Source: Azospirillum formosense
GTDB taxonomy: Bacteria; Pseudomonadota; Alphaproteobacteria; Azospirillales; Azospirillaceae
NCBI RefSeq assembly: GCF_040500525.1
Contig: NZ_CP159404.1
Coordinates: 711,001-775,000 of the forward strand
Direction of reading: 5' to 3'
Length of the DNA: 64,000 bases
Made by a program: the position numbers and the translations under genes. Positions within the stretch are counted from its first letter, which is position 1, and each line of letters opens with the position of its first letter. The notes beneath the pieces were generated by a model. That model ran no database searches, was not told where the DNA came from, and saw nothing but the letters and a program-made list of their open reading frames with translations. Below, piece by piece: positions 33,105-44,428 of the stretch.

Positions 33105-34013
33105 TTAGGCCGACAGCTCGGCCATGATCTCCGGCACCTGGGCCAGCAGTTCGCGGGCCAGGAAGCCCAGCGGGCCGCGGCGGGCCAGGCGGTTGCCCGC
33201 CTCGCCATGCAGATGGACACCCCAGATGGCGGCCTGGGCCGGGTCGGCGCCCCTTGCGGCCAGCCCGGCGATGACGCCGGCCAGCGTGTCGCCCGACCCC
33301 GAGGTGGCAAGGCCGACGTTGCCGCCGTCATAGGTCCACATCCTCCCGTCCGGCGTGGCGATGTGGGTGCAGGCCCCCTTCAGCACGACGATCACCTTGT
33401 GAAGATCCGCGACGCGGCGGGCGGCGGCGGGCGGGTCGGCCTCCACCTCCTCCCGGCTGACACCAGAGAGCCCGGCCATTTCGCCGGCGTGCGGCGTGAT
33501 GATCGTCCGCCCGTTGCGGCGGCACAGCGCGTCGTTGGCATTGTCCAGCCCCATCAACGCCTCCGCGTCGATGACCAGAACCGGGCCGCCCTCCCCGTCC
33601 AGCCCGGTGATCAGCGCATTGGTCAGGTCGGCGACCGCGCGCTTGTCCATCATGCCGGGACCGATCAGCACCGCGGTGCAGCGTGCCGCCCGCTCGCCCA
33701 GCATGCCCACGCAATCGGGGGCGATGCCGCCCTCGGCCGTCTCGTGCAGGCCGAGCACTAGCGCTTCCGGCACGGCGAGCCCGAGATGCGGGGCCACGCT
33801 GCGGCAGGTCGCCATCTGGAGCTTGCCCGCCCCGGCGCGCAGCGCCGCCGTTCCGGCCAGCAGCACGGCGCCCGGCACCTCGACGCTGCCGCCGATGACC
33901 AGAACCCGCCCCCGCCCGTCCTTGTCGGCGCCGTCGCCGGGATGGGGCAGCGGCATGGACCGCAGCAGGTCGCGGGTGACCGGGATCGAGTCGTTCATCG
34001 AAAAATCGCTCAT
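33105..34013 (-). CDS. nnrD: ADP/ATP-dependent (S)-NAD(P)H-hydrate dehydratase
   Basis: A 302-residue protein of the YjeF C-terminal (carbohydrate-kinase-like) family. The nucleotide motif is GRVLVIGGSVEVPGAV near residue 36, TPHAGEMAGL in the middle, and NVGLATSGSGDTLAGVIAGL near residue 240. It repairs hydrated NADH/NADPH. The N-terminal epimerase domain (NnrE) is absent, so this is a stand-alone dehydratase. The gene is 10 bp downstream of a phosphatase gene and likely co-transcribed with it. Starts at 34013 and 33998 are both possible. Confidence 0.92.
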   Translation of the reverse strand: MSDFSMNDSIPVTRDLLRSMPLPHPGDGADKDGRGRVLVIGGSVEVPGAVLLAGTAALRAGAGKLQMATCRSVAPHLGLAVPEALVLGLHETAEGGIAPDCVGMLGERAARCTAVLIGPGMMDKRAVADLTNALITGLDGEGGPVLVIDAEALMGLDNANDALCRRNGRTIITPHAGEMAGLSGVSREEVEADPPAAARRVADLHKVIVVLKGACTHIATPDGRMWTYDGGNVGLATSGSGDTLAGVIAGLAARGADPAQAAIWGVHLHGEAGNRLARRGPLGFLARELLAQVPEIMAELSA

Positions 34014-34023
34014 CGGAAAACAC

Positions 34024-34788
34024 TCATCGGACAGCCGCGTTGGCGTCGGGCTCGGCGGTCAACGGCGCCCCGGCCACCTCCAGCGGGGCGACGAAGTTGT
34101 AACGGCGAAGCTGCATCCGCCCGCTGTGCCCTTGGGCGGGATCGAAGGCGTATTCGGTGACCCCGCAATTCGCCACGTCGCCCTCGCGGTCGATGGCGAG
34201 GATCTGCTCCTCCGTCATGCCCTCCAGCAGGTAGCGCAGGCACAGAACGACGACCTGATGGCTGACCACCAGCACGCGCTGCCCGCCATGGTGCAGGCTG
34301 ATGGTATCGAGCGCGCTGCGCAGCCGCAGAATCACGTCGCACCAGCTCTCCCCGGCGGGCGGGCGGAAGTAGAATTTGCCGAGCAGACGGCGGAACTCCG
34401 CCTGCTCGGGATGCTCCTGAGCGATCCCCAACGCGGTCAGCCGGTCGAGGATGCCGAACTCCTTCTCGCGCAGCCGTTCGTCCACCACGAATTCCGTGGG
34501 CTCGACCGGCAGGCCGCCCCCGGCCTGGATGATCTCCGCCGTGCGGCGGGCGCGCCGGTAGGGAGAGGTCAGCACCACGTCGGGCCGCTCGCCCGGCGGC
34601 AGCGCGGCGAACCAGCGCGCCAGCGCCTCGGACTGCTGCTCCCCCTGACGGCTCAGCGGCACGTCGACGTCGCGCTCCGCGATGTCGATCCGCCCCAGCC
34701 CGGCGGCGTAGGCGGCGTCGCGCGCGACGTTGCCGGCGCTTTCCCCGTGACGGACGATCCACAACCTCTGCGGCCAGCGCTGCTGCAT
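34024..34788 (-). CDS. Histidine phosphatase family protein
   Basis: A 254-residue phosphoglycerate-mutase-like protein. The catalytic motif is LWIVRHGESAGN (His14). Other family sites are LSRQGEQQ, SPYRRARRTAEII and VLVVSHQVVVL, which holds the second catalytic histidine. The substrate is unknown. The start follows a GGAAGGGG site. It is followed by nnrD in the same orientation. Confidence 0.9.
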   Translation of the reverse strand: MQQRWPQRLWIVRHGESAGNVARDAAYAAGLGRIDIAERDVDVPLSRQGEQQSEALARWFAALPPGERPDVVLTSPYRRARRTAEIIQAGGGLPVEPTEFVVDERLREKEFGILDRLTALGIAQEHPEQAEFRRLLGKFYFRPPAGESWCDVILRLRSALDTISLHHGGQRVLVVSHQVVVLCLRYLLEGMTEEQILAIDREGDVANCGVTEYAFDPAQGHSGRMQLRRYNFVAPLEVAGAPLTAEPDANAAVR

Positions 34789-34871
34789 GGTGAACGACCC
34801 CTTCCCGCCTCAACCAAGGCTTTCAACGGGAAAACGGCCGTTCCGTCACGCGGCGGCGCCCATTTCCGCGG

Positions 34872-35246
34872 TCAGGCCGTCCGGCGCTCGAAAATGCGTT
34901 CGGCGGTGGATTTGCCCGGACGCCAGGGCACGATGCTGATGGGGGCCGTGGGGTCGAGGCTGCCGTTCGCCCGCAGGCAGTCGATGGCGGCCAGCGGCTC
35001 GTCGCCATGGGGCAGCCCGGGCTGTTCGAGCAGATACCGCCGTTGGTTGTCGGTCACCGCCCAGCCCGGCGGACGGCCGAGCGGGCTGGTAGCGACCACG
35101 CCGATCGGTTCGGAAACGAGCCACGCCTCGTCCGTGACGCTCCAGCCGACGAGGCGGCGTTCGCCGGGACCCGTCCCGGCACCGATATCGAGCCAAGCCC
35201 ACTGGCGCAGGCGGGTGGTGCGGTCACCATCGACGCAGACGAACAT
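34872..35246 (-). CDS. Hypothetical protein
   Basis: A 124-residue soluble protein starting MFVCVDGDRTTRLRQWAWLD at ATG 35246 behind GAGAGG/GGGA. Composition is rich in Trp, Arg and Pro; no signal, membrane helix or motif is recognised. It is monocistronic between the phosphatase and diguanylate cyclase genes, all on the minus strand. Confidence 0.6.
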   Translation of the reverse strand: MFVCVDGDRTTRLRQWAWLDIGAGTGPGERRLVGWSVTDEAWLVSEPIGVVATSPLGRPPGWAVTDNQRRYLLEQPGLPHGDEPLAAIDCLRANGSLDPTAPISIVPWRPGKSTAERIFERRTA

Positions 35247-35330
35247 GATCCCATCCTCTCCCGTCAAGAACCGGTCAGGCGGGTATTGTTCTTCTTTTGT
35301 TCCGACTCCGCAAGCGGATTCCGCACCCGG

Positions 35331-37097
35331 TCAGTCCGGATTCCGGCGGGGAACGTCCCTGTAGAAGACATGGGTGCCGCGGCCCGCCTGCTTGGCGCGG
35401 TACATCGCGCCGTCCGCCGCCACCAGCAGGCTGCGGGCGTCCGTCCCGTCGGCGGGGAACAGGGCGATGCCGACGCTGGCGCCGATGGCGGCGGTCCAGC
35501 CCTGCACCGGGATGGGCAACGCCACCGCCTCGACGATCTTGGCGGCCACCCCCCCGGCGTCGTCGGCGAAGGTCACATCCTCCAGGATGATGGTGAACTC
35601 GTCGCCGCCGACGCGGGCCACCGTGTCGCTGCGGCGCAGGCAGGCGGCGATCCGCGCCGCGGCGATGCGCAGCACCTCGTCGCCGCAATCATGGCCCATC
35701 CGGTCGTTGACCGCCTTGAAGCCGTCGAGGTCGATGAACAGCAGGGCCAGCATGCGACCGGACCGCCGCGACCGGGCCAGCGCCACGTCCAGACGGTCGA
35801 AGAGAAGCCGGCGGTTGGGCAGGCCGGTCAGGGCGTCGTGGTTGGCGAGATGGTCCTTCTCCGCCTCGCTCCGCCGCAGATCCTCCTCGGCCGCCTTGCG
35901 CAGCGTGATGTCCCGCCCGACGCCGACCAGCCCGAGAAGCTCGTTGCCGGCGTCGCGAATCGGCGCCTTCAGGACCTCGACCCAGATCGCCCCGCCATCG
36001 GGCAGCGGGATGCTCTCCTCGCTGCGGCGCGGCTCGTCCTCCGCATAGACCAGGGCGTCGCTCCTGCGGATGCCGTCGGCCTTCTCGGGGGGCCAGATCT
36101 CGTGGCTGTCCAGCCCGATGAGCTGCTCCAGGGGACGCCCGGTCCAGGAGGCGAAGGCGCGGTTGGCCTTGCGCAGAACCCCGTCCCGGTCCTTGAAGAA
36201 GACGGCGTCGGGGATGGTGTCGATGATCCCCTGCAAGAGGGCGTGCTGCCGCAGAAGCTGCTTCTCCGTCTGCCGCCGCTCGGTGATGTCGCGGGCGATC
36301 CCGACGACGCCCAGCATCTTGCCGCTGCGGTCGAGGCAGACGGCCTTGGCGGTCTCCATCAGCACGCGGCGCCCGTCCGGGTGGACGAACCACTCCTCGC
36401 TGCGGGAGAAGCCCTTCTGCATGGCGATCTGGTCGGTCCGCCGCCGCCGCACCGCCGTCTCGGCGTCGAACAGCCGGTGGTCGGTCAGCCCCAGCGGCGG
36501 GCGCCCCGCATAATCGAGCATCGCCCGGTTGACCTTGAGGTAGGTGCCGTTCACGTCCTTGAAGAAGACGATGTCCGGCATCGAGTCGATCAGGCTTTGC
36601 AGCATGGCGCGCTCGCGGTCGAGCGCCTCGGTGTCGGTGGCGCCGTGGTCCGGATCGGCCAGGGGAGCGGTGAGTTGCGCCTCGTGAAGGATGCCCAGGC
36701 GCCCGTCCGGCAGCGCCATGCCGCTGCGGCGCACCCAGGCGGTCACCGGACGCCCCTTGGGGTAGAAGGTCCAGCGGCCCGTCGCCGTTTCCCCTTCGGC
36801 TCGCGGCGCCCCCTCCGGCCGGCTGCCGAAGTCGCGCGTCTGGAAGTCGGTGAGCGACGCGGCGTTCCACAGCTCCAACGCGGCGCGGTTGCCCCAGACC
36901 ATCCGGCCGCCATCATGCAGCCAGATGGGCGCCCACAGCCCGTCGAGCCGGGGGAGATCGGCAAGCGTCATTTGGGTCGTCGTGGAAGCCATCGGTGGGG
37001 CCGCCGCCGCAGCCGTCACCGGTCGGTCCGCCGACGCGCGCGACTCCCCGCCGAGGGCGCCATCCCCGGGCTGGTTCGGATCTGCCTGATGACGCAT
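35331..37097 (-). CDS. Diguanylate cyclase with PAS sensor domains
   Basis: A 588-residue cytoplasmic signalling protein. A degenerate PAS-like region (about residues 50-155), then two clear PAS/PAC units (about 165-290 beginning LQSLIDSMPDIVFFKD, and 290-410 beginning LQGIIDTIPDAVFFKD), lead to a GGDEF domain (about 415-580). The active site is intact (ARVGGDEFTI), and the product-inhibition I-site RRSD lies five residues before GGDEF. It should make cyclic di-GMP from GTP under control of the PAS units. No EAL domain or membrane segment is present. Confidence 0.94.
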   Translation of the reverse strand: MRHQADPNQPGDGALGGESRASADRPVTAAAAAPPMASTTTQMTLADLPRLDGLWAPIWLHDGGRMVWGNRAALELWNAASLTDFQTRDFGSRPEGAPRAEGETATGRWTFYPKGRPVTAWVRRSGMALPDGRLGILHEAQLTAPLADPDHGATDTEALDRERAMLQSLIDSMPDIVFFKDVNGTYLKVNRAMLDYAGRPPLGLTDHRLFDAETAVRRRRTDQIAMQKGFSRSEEWFVHPDGRRVLMETAKAVCLDRSGKMLGVVGIARDITERRQTEKQLLRQHALLQGIIDTIPDAVFFKDRDGVLRKANRAFASWTGRPLEQLIGLDSHEIWPPEKADGIRRSDALVYAEDEPRRSEESIPLPDGGAIWVEVLKAPIRDAGNELLGLVGVGRDITLRKAAEEDLRRSEAEKDHLANHDALTGLPNRRLLFDRLDVALARSRRSGRMLALLFIDLDGFKAVNDRMGHDCGDEVLRIAAARIAACLRRSDTVARVGGDEFTIILEDVTFADDAGGVAAKIVEAVALPIPVQGWTAAIGASVGIALFPADGTDARSLLVAADGAMYRAKQAGRGTHVFYRDVPRRNPD

Positions 37098-37191
37098 GGT
37101 GGTCGCCGCCTCGGCACGAAGGATGCACCGGACGGCTTTCTAGCATAATTCGAGGCAAGCTTCTCCTGCTACCGCAAGAGGCCGCGCTCTT

Positions 37192-39180
<1,989 letters not shown>

Positions 39181-39314
39181 GGTTCTTCTCCGGTTCGGGG
39201 CGGCGCACCCGAATCCGAGGCGCGGCGTCTTGGCCCACACAACGGATCAACCCGGCCGGAGTTTCCAAAAAAAGCGCCGCGCTCATGCTTCCGCCGACCG
39301 GCGGCCGCGTCCGG

Positions 39315-39554
39315 CTATTCCGGACGGCCCCTGGCCTCGCGTTCCAACCGCAGGCGCCGCCGCAGGACCAGCGCGTACCAGGCCAGCAGCACCGTGGTGA
39401 ACAGCGACAGGGTGAAGGACACGCCGTCCGGCCGCAGGCCGTAGCCCGTGGCCCCGCCGAGCAGCGTCACCGAGCTGTCCCAGAGATAGGCGAGCAGCAG
39501 GATCAGCGTGTTGGTCCCCGACAGGCCGGTGGCGAGATAAAGCACAAGATGCAT
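39315..39554 (-). CDS. Small hypothetical membrane protein
   Basis: A 79-residue protein with two predicted membrane helices (LVLYLATGLSGTNTLILLLAY and FTLSLFTTVLLAWYALVL) and a basic C-terminus. The ATG at 39554 has GGGAGG nine bases upstream. It precedes the BCCT gene by 134 bp on the same strand. No family recognised. Confidence 0.6.
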   Translation of the reverse strand: MHLVLYLATGLSGTNTLILLLAYLWDSSVTLLGGATGYGLRPDGVSFTLSLFTTVLLAWYALVLRRRLRLEREARGRPE

Positions 39555-39661
39555 CCGTTGCCTCCCGAAGGGCCTTGCCTGGCCATGCGCTTTTTCGTTG
39601 CGCGGTGTTGTTCTTGTCCGAAGCCCCGTCATCCTAGGCGCCCGGAGCGATCCTGTCAGCC

Positions 39662-41293
39662 ATGGCCCACACCGAAAGCCCTCCGACCCGGACCCAGCGG
39701 CTCCTGCGCTACGGCACGGGGGTGCTCATCCTGGCCCTGCTGGCCGGGGCGCTGGTCATCCTGAACCGCTGGCTGGAGCAGTACAGCGTCGCCGACATCC
39801 GGCAGGCGCTGGACCGCATCACGGGTGCGCAGCTTCTCGCCGCCTCGGCGGCGGCGGCGGTCAGCTACTGGTTGCTGACGCTCTACGACCTGCTGGCCCT
39901 GCGCCATCTGCGGCGGCCCCTGCCCTACCGCTGGGTGGCCTTCACCGCCTTCACCAGCTACGCCTTCAGCCACAGCCTGGGCTTCGCCAGCATCATCGGA
40001 GCGACCGTGCGCTACCGCCTCTACGCGCCGCACGGGCTGGGCGGGGTGGAGGTGGCGCAGGTGACGCTGTTCGTCGTCACCACCTTCATGCTCGGGCTGG
40101 CCACGGTGATGCCGGTGGTCATGCTGATCGACCCAACGGCGCTGAAGGCCCTGCACGTCCCGCCGGGAAGCGCCGTCCTGCTCGGGCTGGCGGCTCTGGC
40201 GATCCTGGCGGCCTACGCGGTGGGCGGCTTCTGGCTGCGCCGGCCGCTGCGGGTCTTCGGGCACGCCATCGCCTTCCCCCGCCCGTCCATCGCGCTGCGG
40301 CAACTCCTGCTCGGGCTGTGCGACCTGTCGCTGGCCGCCCTGGTGCTCTATCTCTGCCTGCCGCCGAGCGACGCGGTGAGCTACGCCGACGTGCTGGTGG
40401 CCTTCGGGCTGGCGCTGGTCGCCGGCATCATCAGCCATGTGCCGGGCGGGCTGGGCGTGTTCGACGCCATCGTCCTGGTCAGCCTGACCCCGGCCATGCC
40501 CGGCAACGACGTGATGGCGGGTCTGCTGGTCTTCCGGCTGATCTATTACCTGGCGCCGCTGGTCATCGCCGGGCTGATGTTCGGCGGGTTGGAGGCCTTC
40601 CAGGCCCGGCGCCGCATCGGCGGCCTGTCGCGGGGCATCTCCGCCGCCGTCAGCCCGGCGGTGCCGCTGGTGCTGGCCGCCTGCATCTTCATCACCGGAG
40701 CCTTCCTGCTGTTCTCCCGCGCCACGCCGGAGGAGACGCTGCCCGCCCCCTTCGACGCCACGGCGCTGCCGCTGGTGGAGATGTCGCACTTCACCGGCAG
40801 CGTCGCCGGGGTGCTGCTGATCCTGCTCGCCCACGCGGTGCAGCGGCGGCTGCACGCCGCCTGGGTGCTGTCGCTGGTGTTGCTGGCCACCGGCTGCGCT
40901 TCGGCCCTGCTGAAGGGCGGCGACTGGCCGGAGGCCATCGTGCCGGGGCTGATCTTCCTGGCCCTGCTGCCGGCCCGCAAGGAGTTCCACCGCCGCGGCA
41001 ACATCCTGCGCAACCCCCTGACGCCGAGCTGGTTCATCGCGACCGGCGTGGCGCTGGCCAGCGCCTTCTGGCTCGGCCTGTTCTCCTACAAGCACATCGC
41101 CTTCAGCGACGAGTTGTGGTGGCACTTCACGCTGCACGGCGACGCCTCCCGCTTCCTGCGGGCGTCGGTGGCGGTCGGGGTGATCGCGCTCGGCGCCGCC
41201 CTGGTCCATCTGGTGTCGGCGGCCAGCCGCGACCCGCAGGAGCGGGAGGAGAAGCCCCCCGGCCCCCTCACCGCCGCCAGAAGGACGGACTGA
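39662..41293 (+). CDS. MprF-like membrane flippase-domain protein (UPF0104/lysylphosphatidylglycerol synthase TM region)
   Basis: A 543-residue protein with about 14 hydrophobic segments. SYAFSHSLGFASIIGATVRY and the following RLYAPHGLGG match the flippase half of MprF, as do AGIISHVPGGLGVFDAIVL. The cytoplasmic aminoacyl-transferase half of MprF is absent, so it probably moves a lipid or acts in envelope function rather than making lysyl-lipid. It overlaps the convergent trkH gene by 26 bp. Confidence 0.85.
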   Translation: MAHTESPPTRTQRLLRYGTGVLILALLAGALVILNRWLEQYSVADIRQALDRITGAQLLAASAAAAVSYWLLTLYDLLALRHLRRPLPYRWVAFTAFTSYAFSHSLGFASIIGATVRYRLYAPHGLGGVEVAQVTLFVVTTFMLGLATVMPVVMLIDPTALKALHVPPGSAVLLGLAALAILAAYAVGGFWLRRPLRVFGHAIAFPRPSIALRQLLLGLCDLSLAALVLYLCLPPSDAVSYADVLVAFGLALVAGIISHVPGGLGVFDAIVLVSLTPAMPGNDVMAGLLVFRLIYYLAPLVIAGLMFGGLEAFQARRRIGGLSRGISAAVSPAVPLVLAACIFITGAFLLFSRATPEETLPAPFDATALPLVEMSHFTGSVAGVLLILLAHAVQRRLHAAWVLSLVLLATGCASALLKGGDWPEAIVPGLIFLALLPARKEFHRRGNILRNPLTPSWFIATGVALASAFWLGLFSYKHIAFSDELWWHFTLHGDASRFLRASVAVGVIALGAALVHLVSAASRDPQEREEKPPGPLTAARRTD

Positions 41294-42722
41294 GCACCAC
41301 AAGGATGGTGAAGAACTCCAGCCGCCCCAGCAGCATGCCGGCGGCCAGCGCCCATTTCGCCCCGTCCGGCAGCGTGGCGAAATTCCCGGAGGGTCCGATG
41401 GTGGGGCCGAGGCCGGGCCCGACGTTGCTGACCGCCGTTGCCGCCCCCGACAGCGCGGACACCACGTCCACCCCGAGGAAGGCCAGGACGAAGGCCAGCA
41501 CGAACACCGACATCAGGTAGACGAAGCCGAAGCCCATCACCGAGATCATCACGTCGGCGCTGACCGGCTTGCCGTTGTAGTTGAGCGGGATCACCAGGTT
41601 GGGGCTGTAGAGGCGGCGCTGCAGCGCGCGCAGCACGATGAACAGGATCTCGAACCGGAAGATCTTCAGCCCGCCCGAGGTCGATCCGGTGCAGCCGCCG
41701 ACGAAGGTCAGGATGAAGAAGACCACCGACGCCAACGGCCCCCACCGCTCATAGTCGATGGAGGCATAACCCGTGGTGGTGACCACCGAGACGACGTTGA
41801 AGGTGGTCACCCGGATGGCGTCGTCCCACGGCATGCCCCGCGTCAGCGTCAGCCAGACCGACATGCCGAAGGACACCGCCGCGAGGAAGCCGAGATACCA
41901 GCGGATCTGCGTGTCCGCCCAGAAGCTGGCCGCCCGCCCCTGGGCAAGGCTGATGAAACGCACGAAGGGCATGCCGCCCAGCACCATGAAGACCACCAGG
42001 ACCCACTCGATGGCCGGGCTGTTCCAACTGGCGATGGACGCGTCGCGGGTGGAGAAGCCGCCGGTGGACACCGCGGTCATCGCGTGGTTGACGGCGTCGA
42101 ACCAGGACATCCCGGCATAGGCGAGCATCGCCGTGCACACCGCGGTCAGGCACAGGTAGATCCAGCCGACCGCGATGGCGAGGTCGCTGGCCCGCGGCGT
42201 CACCTTGTCCGACCGGTCGGAGGACTCCGAGCGGAAGAGCTGCATGCCGCCGACCTGCAGGAAGGGCAGAATGGCGATGGCCATGCCGATGATGCCGATG
42301 CCGCCCAGCCATTGCAGCAGCGACCGCCACAGCAGCAGCCCCGGCGCCAACCCGTCCAGACCGGAGATCACCGTGGCCCCGGTGGCGGTCAGCGACGACA
42401 TCGCCTCGAAATAGGCGTCGGCCGCCGACAGGTCGATCTGCGACACCATGAAGGGCACGGCGGCGAAGGCGCAGATGACCACCCAGGACAGGGCGGTCAG
42501 CAGGAAGGCCTGCCGGACGTTCAGCGCGATCCGGTCCATGCGGTTGGCCAGCATGAACTGGACGCCGAAGAACAACGTCAGCGCGCATGCGATGGCGAAG
42601 ACCATCCAGTCCGGGTTGCCGGCCGCCAGATCGACGGTCATCGGAAGCAGCATGGCGACGGCGAGGACGCTGAGAAGCGCGCCGATGATGAAGAAGACGG
42701 GGCGGGTGTCGAAACCAGTCAT
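41268..42722 (-). CDS. trkH: Potassium uptake transmembrane protein TrkH
   Basis: A 484-residue protein, the same size as Escherichia coli TrkH when started at ATG 42722 (MTGFDTRPVFF); ATG 42764 is an alternative. Four pore repeats show filter-like motifs: SLTATGATVISG, AVSTGGFSTRD, VTTTGYAS and AVSNVGPGLG. It forms the K+ channel-like subunit and needs the NAD-binding TrkA partner, not found in this window. Confidence 0.94.
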   Translation of the reverse strand: MTGFDTRPVFFIIGALLSVLAVAMLLPMTVDLAAGNPDWMVFAIACALTLFFGVQFMLANRMDRIALNVRQAFLLTALSWVVICAFAAVPFMVSQIDLSAADAYFEAMSSLTATGATVISGLDGLAPGLLLWRSLLQWLGGIGIIGMAIAILPFLQVGGMQLFRSESSDRSDKVTPRASDLAIAVGWIYLCLTAVCTAMLAYAGMSWFDAVNHAMTAVSTGGFSTRDASIASWNSPAIEWVLVVFMVLGGMPFVRFISLAQGRAASFWADTQIRWYLGFLAAVSFGMSVWLTLTRGMPWDDAIRVTTFNVVSVVTTTGYASIDYERWGPLASVVFFILTFVGGCTGSTSGGLKIFRFEILFIVLRALQRRLYSPNLVIPLNYNGKPVSADVMISVMGFGFVYLMSVFVLAFVLAFLGVDVVSALSGAATAVSNVGPGLGPTIGPSGNFATLPDGAKWALAAGMLLGRLEFFTILVVLSPSFWRR

Positions 42723-43054
42723 GCACAGGCCATAGCCGATCGGAATTGCGGCCCAACTTGTCATGATTGCGCCGGTTCGGCATTCCCGAACCGAGCCGCC
42801 CGGCGATTTTTCCTTCGGGTTACCCCAAAGAGCCGGATTGAGCCGGGCCGGGCCGGACAATTCGCCCAGTGAGCACCGCAATAATCCGAAAGATGTCTGG
42901 AATCGGGCCGGATGCGCACCCGCAAAGAGGGGCGTGGGGCTGGACGGCGGGAGACATCCTGTGCACACTCCGTCCCGACGTACGGCTCAAATCGTCGAGC
43001 CTTCCCGGATGAACGGGACCCGCGGGGAACTGGAACAGACAATGGACTGGCGGC
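42723..43054. other. Intergenic region between trkH and a winged-helix-like gene
   Basis: About 330 bp with divergent genes on either side, so it should carry both promoters. I see no convincing gene, RNA or perfect palindrome here. A long minus-strand open frame across it is judged non-coding. Confidence 0.4.
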
Positions 43055-43426
43055 GTGCTTTCGGACGATGCCCTTATCTTTCTTCAGCATTCGATCAAGA
43101 CGGTATGGACTCTGGAAATCCTTCTGATTTTGCGGCGTGATCAAAACCGGACATGGAGTTCGGAGGAAATCATTCGCGAATCGCGCAGCAGCACGCTCAT
43201 CCTCCAGGAAGTCTTGGCGAATCTTCATCAGGCCGGTCTGATCGATGCGGATGGTAGCCATCCCATCCGCTACCGCAGCGCGACGCCGGACCTGGAGCGT
43301 CTTGTCGAAGAGATCGCCTCCGCGCAGGCGCGGCGTCCGGCGGCGGTCACCAAGGCGCTGCTCTCCGTGTCGTCGGACAAGGTCCAGAATTTCGCCGACG
43401 CGTTCCGCGTCGGAAAAAGGACATGA
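43055..43426 (+). CDS. Small winged-helix-like protein, possible regulator
   Basis: A 123-residue protein starting at GTG 43055 with no strong ribosome site. VWTLEILLILRRDQNRTWSS and the following EEIIRESRSSTLILQEVL, ANLHQAGLIDADG and IRYRSATPDLERLVEEI have the spacing of a winged helix with a C-terminal helix. No specific family is recognised; DNA-binding is an inference from pattern only. Confidence 0.55.
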   Translation: MLSDDALIFLQHSIKTVWTLEILLILRRDQNRTWSSEEIIRESRSSTLILQEVLANLHQAGLIDADGSHPIRYRSATPDLERLVEEIASAQARRPAAVTKALLSVSSDKVQNFADAFRVGKRT

Positions 43427-43586
43427 GGAATCGGCCATAATTCGCCCCGGATCCGGGCCGGATTTTGCTAAACTCCCGCTCGAATCAACGGCAATTGCCC
43501 CGTCGCCCCATCCGGAAGGGGGCGGGCGGCTGCGACTGCCTTGAGCCGCCGACCGAATGGCTTCGATGTCCTGTGGAGTTTCCATT

Positions 43587-44333
43587 ATGCCGTTTCACCG
43601 ACCGGCCTTTGGGCGACCGGCCCTGGGGCTGTCCCTTGCCGCCCTTGCCCTGGCCGGAACCCTGACGGGCCCGGCCCAGGCCGCCACCACGGACCGCAAC
43701 CCCGCTCCCGCAGCCCAGACCGCGACCGGCACCGCTCCTGGCACCGCCCCGGCCGCCGCGCCCACCGGCGCCGCCGAGACGGCCCCCGCCGCGAAGGTCA
43801 CGGGCTTCCGCTCCGCGCGCTTCGGCATGACGGGGGACGAGGTCGCGAAGGCCATCACCAAGGATTTCAAGATCGAGGGCAAGGACATCCGCCGCGAGAC
43901 CAACGCGACGGAGCGGACCACCAGCCTGATCGTGAAGGTCGACGACCTGCAGACCGGCGCCGGCCCGGCGGTCGTCGCCTACATCCTCGGCCATTCGACG
44001 CAGAAGCTGTTCCAGGTGAACATCCTGTGGGGCGGCGCGGTGAATCCGAAGGTCGACCCCAACGCCCTGGTCGGCGCGGCCAACGCGCTGCGCAACTATT
44101 TCGTGGCGCAGGGCTACCGGCAGGAGGGTATGCTGCTCAACGCGCCGGTCGGCGACGGGTCGCAGGTGGTGGTCTTCCGCGGCACCGACAGCCAGGGGCG
44201 CATGAGCCTGCTGACCCTCGCGGTCCCGCCGAAGCCGTCGGACGACACCCCCGCCCTGCCGCCGTCGCTCCAGCTCTCCTACATCGAGAAGCCGAACGAG
44301 CCGGACGTCTTCAAGATCGAAAAGGGCTTCTGA
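43587..44333 (+). CDS. Exported protein of unknown function
   Basis: A 248-residue protein with a signal peptide (ALGLSLAALALAGTLTGPAQA) and a Pro/Ala/Thr-rich linker (residues about 35-75), followed by a folded domain with GFRSARFGMTGDEVAKAI near residue 75. That motif resembles small periplasmic proteins whose core begins with F-x-GMT. I start at ATG 43587 (GGAG upstream) rather than 43557 because the signal is then compact. It is convergent with the SapC gene and shares a terminator with it. Confidence 0.7.
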   Translation: MPFHRPAFGRPALGLSLAALALAGTLTGPAQAATTDRNPAPAAQTATGTAPGTAPAAAPTGAAETAPAAKVTGFRSARFGMTGDEVAKAITKDFKIEGKDIRRETNATERTTSLIVKVDDLQTGAGPAVVAYILGHSTQKLFQVNILWGGAVNPKVDPNALVGAANALRNYFVAQGYRQEGMLLNAPVGDGSQVVVFRGTDSQGRMSLLTLAVPPKPSDDTPALPPSLQLSYIEKPNEPDVFKIEKGF

Positions 44334-44375
44334 TCGCCGGCCTCCGCCGGTCCGCAACGAAAGCCGCTCCGCAAC

Positions 44376-44412
44376 GAAAAAGGGCGGCGCCACGGTGGCG
44401 CCGCCCTTTCCG
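44376..44412. terminator. Bidirectional intrinsic terminator
   Basis: The 31-bp dyad AAAGGGCGGCGCCAC-G-GTGGCGCCGCCCTTT has an A-run on its left and T-rich sequence on its right, and lies between convergent genes. Confidence 0.8.
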
Positions 44413-44428
44413 TTTCCGGCGGACCGGA

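Noticed and set aside
42761..43585. A minus-strand frame of 274 codons across the trkH upstream gap and the winged-helix-like gene
   Set aside because: No ribosome site, no domain, poor composition, and it covers two promoter regions.
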